DNA of 33,108 bases, taken from Xenococcaceae cyanobacterium MO_167.B27 (lineage in GTDB: Bacteria > Cyanobacteriota > Cyanobacteriia > Cyanobacteriales > Xenococcaceae). Within the stretch, counting starts at the first letter, position 1. Each line of letters begins with the position of its first letter. Below, piece after piece: positions 32,556 through 33,108 of this stretch. The notes beneath the pieces were generated by a model, which was given only the letters and a program-made list of their open reading frames with translations, made no database searches and was not told the origin of the DNA. The position numbers and the translations under genes are program-made. The DNA is taken from contig JASJCP010000044.1 in NCBI GenBank assembly GCA_030065935.1, positions 1 to 33,108 of the forward strand, given 5' to 3'.

Positions 32556-33108
32556 ATGAAAACGTACAAATTCAAGTTATATCAAGCAAGAAATAACAGG
32601 TATCTTCACTCTTGTATTAATGCAAGTGGAAGGTTCTATAATCATTGTATCGCTTTGCACAAGCGGTACTACAAAATGTTTGGTAAACATTTGAATATGT
32701 ATCGTTTGATGAAGCATATAGCTAAATATGATAAGCGAATTAAATACTGGCAACAAGCACCATCCTCACAAGCAGTACAAGAGATTTGCCAAAGAATTGA
32801 AAAAGCCTATCAACTATTCTTTAAAAACAATAAAAAAGGAACTAGACCTCCTAATTTCACAAAAACCAGAAAGTATAAATCTTTCACCCTTAAACAAGCT
32901 GGTTATAAATTACTAGGTGGTAATAGAATCAAAATAGGCAAAAAAAGTTATAAATTTGCTCTAAGTAGAGAAATAAAAGGTAAAATCAAAACATTAACAG
33001 TTAAAATAAATCCTCTTGGCGAGTTATTTATCGAGCGTGGTAACTGACTTCGTTGAAGAAAGTTTTGGAGTCGTGACGGGTAAAATCGCAGGCTTTGAGT
33101 GCGATTCG
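32556..33108 (+). pseudogene. tnpB: tnpB (IS200/IS605 family), N-terminal part, frameshifted and cut by window end
   Basis: The first frame gives 163 residues that look like a TnpB N-terminus (MKTYKFKLYQARNNRYLHSCINASGRFYNH starts it, then PSSQAVQEICQRIEKAYQLFF and RPPNFTKTRKYKSFTLKQAGYKL). It ends at a TGA (33045-33047). TnpB-like coding resumes in the next frame before that stop (TDFVEESFGVVTGKIAGFE), consistent with one extra base in the TTT run near 33025-33030. The TGK-xxGFE position is where RuvC-I should start. It belongs to a different TnpB branch from the gene at 5763. No tnpA precedes it. The remainder lies beyond the window, so later integrity is unknown. Confidence 0.7.

Noticed and set aside
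1-33108. tRNA or rRNA genes
   Set aside because: Reading the intergenic gaps I saw no cloverleaf with a TTC-type T-loop or any conserved rRNA segment; a dedicated covariance scan was not possible.

Overview
The window reads as the chromosome of an AT-rich cyanobacterium. The palindrome GCGATCGC (HIP1) recurs both in genes and between them (for example near 3889, 4640, 5378 and 5516). The gene content is also cyanobacterial: Psb32, DUF1825, DUF2996, DUF3318, an N-terminally extended UppP, a cold-shock type RRM protein, and a Ser/Thr kinase fused to a STAND-type module. Heptanucleotide tandem repeats sit in several gaps. A unicellular or baeocyte-forming lineage is plausible, but that is a guess from general character.

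Layout. 1-132: right end of an IS200/IS605-type (TnpB) element whose body lies outside the window. 153-5631: housekeeping genes ispF(-), psb32(+), tsaC-type(+), a degenerate histidine kinase(+), folB(-) and proA(-). 5763-7214: a lone tnpB(-) and a nested inverted repeat. 7233-11879: a second TPM-domain membrane protein(-), a YdcF/DUF218 protein(-), DUF1825(+), a class A penicillin-binding protein(-) and an acidic two-helix membrane protein(-). 12214-14562: DUF2996(-), a small membrane protein(-), a half-length spondin-domain protein(+) and an SDR reductase(+). 14750-21026: DUF3318(-), uppP(+), rsmA(+), a small exported protein(+), an ABC-class ATPase(-) and a methyltransferase(+). 21186-24905: a receiver-domain/HlyD fusion(+), two very small proteins(+) and an RRM protein(-). 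25315-29813: a dipeptide-type double ABC ATPase(-), another solo IS right end, and a two-partner-secretion adhesin(-). 30189-33108: a Ser/Thr kinase(+) and a frameshifted tnpB(+) that runs off the window.

How the genes relate. Most are single transcription units on alternating strands, with no long operon. Shared themes are the envelope (PBP1A, UppP, YdcF-like, adhesin, HlyD), photosystem II maintenance (Psb32, probably DUF2996) and signalling (degenerate kinase, REC-HlyD, Ser/Thr kinase).

The strongest candidate for something unusual is the 748-residue protein at 21186-23432. A complete NarL-type receiver domain sits on the predicted cytoplasmic N-terminus of a type-1-secretion membrane fusion protein, which would let a phosphorelay act directly on an export apparatus. 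Other points of interest are a TnpB whose RuvC-II glutamate position is glycine, matching right-end hairpins about 27 kb apart, REP-like double hairpins inside the kinase gene, and three tandem 195-bp units in the adhesin.
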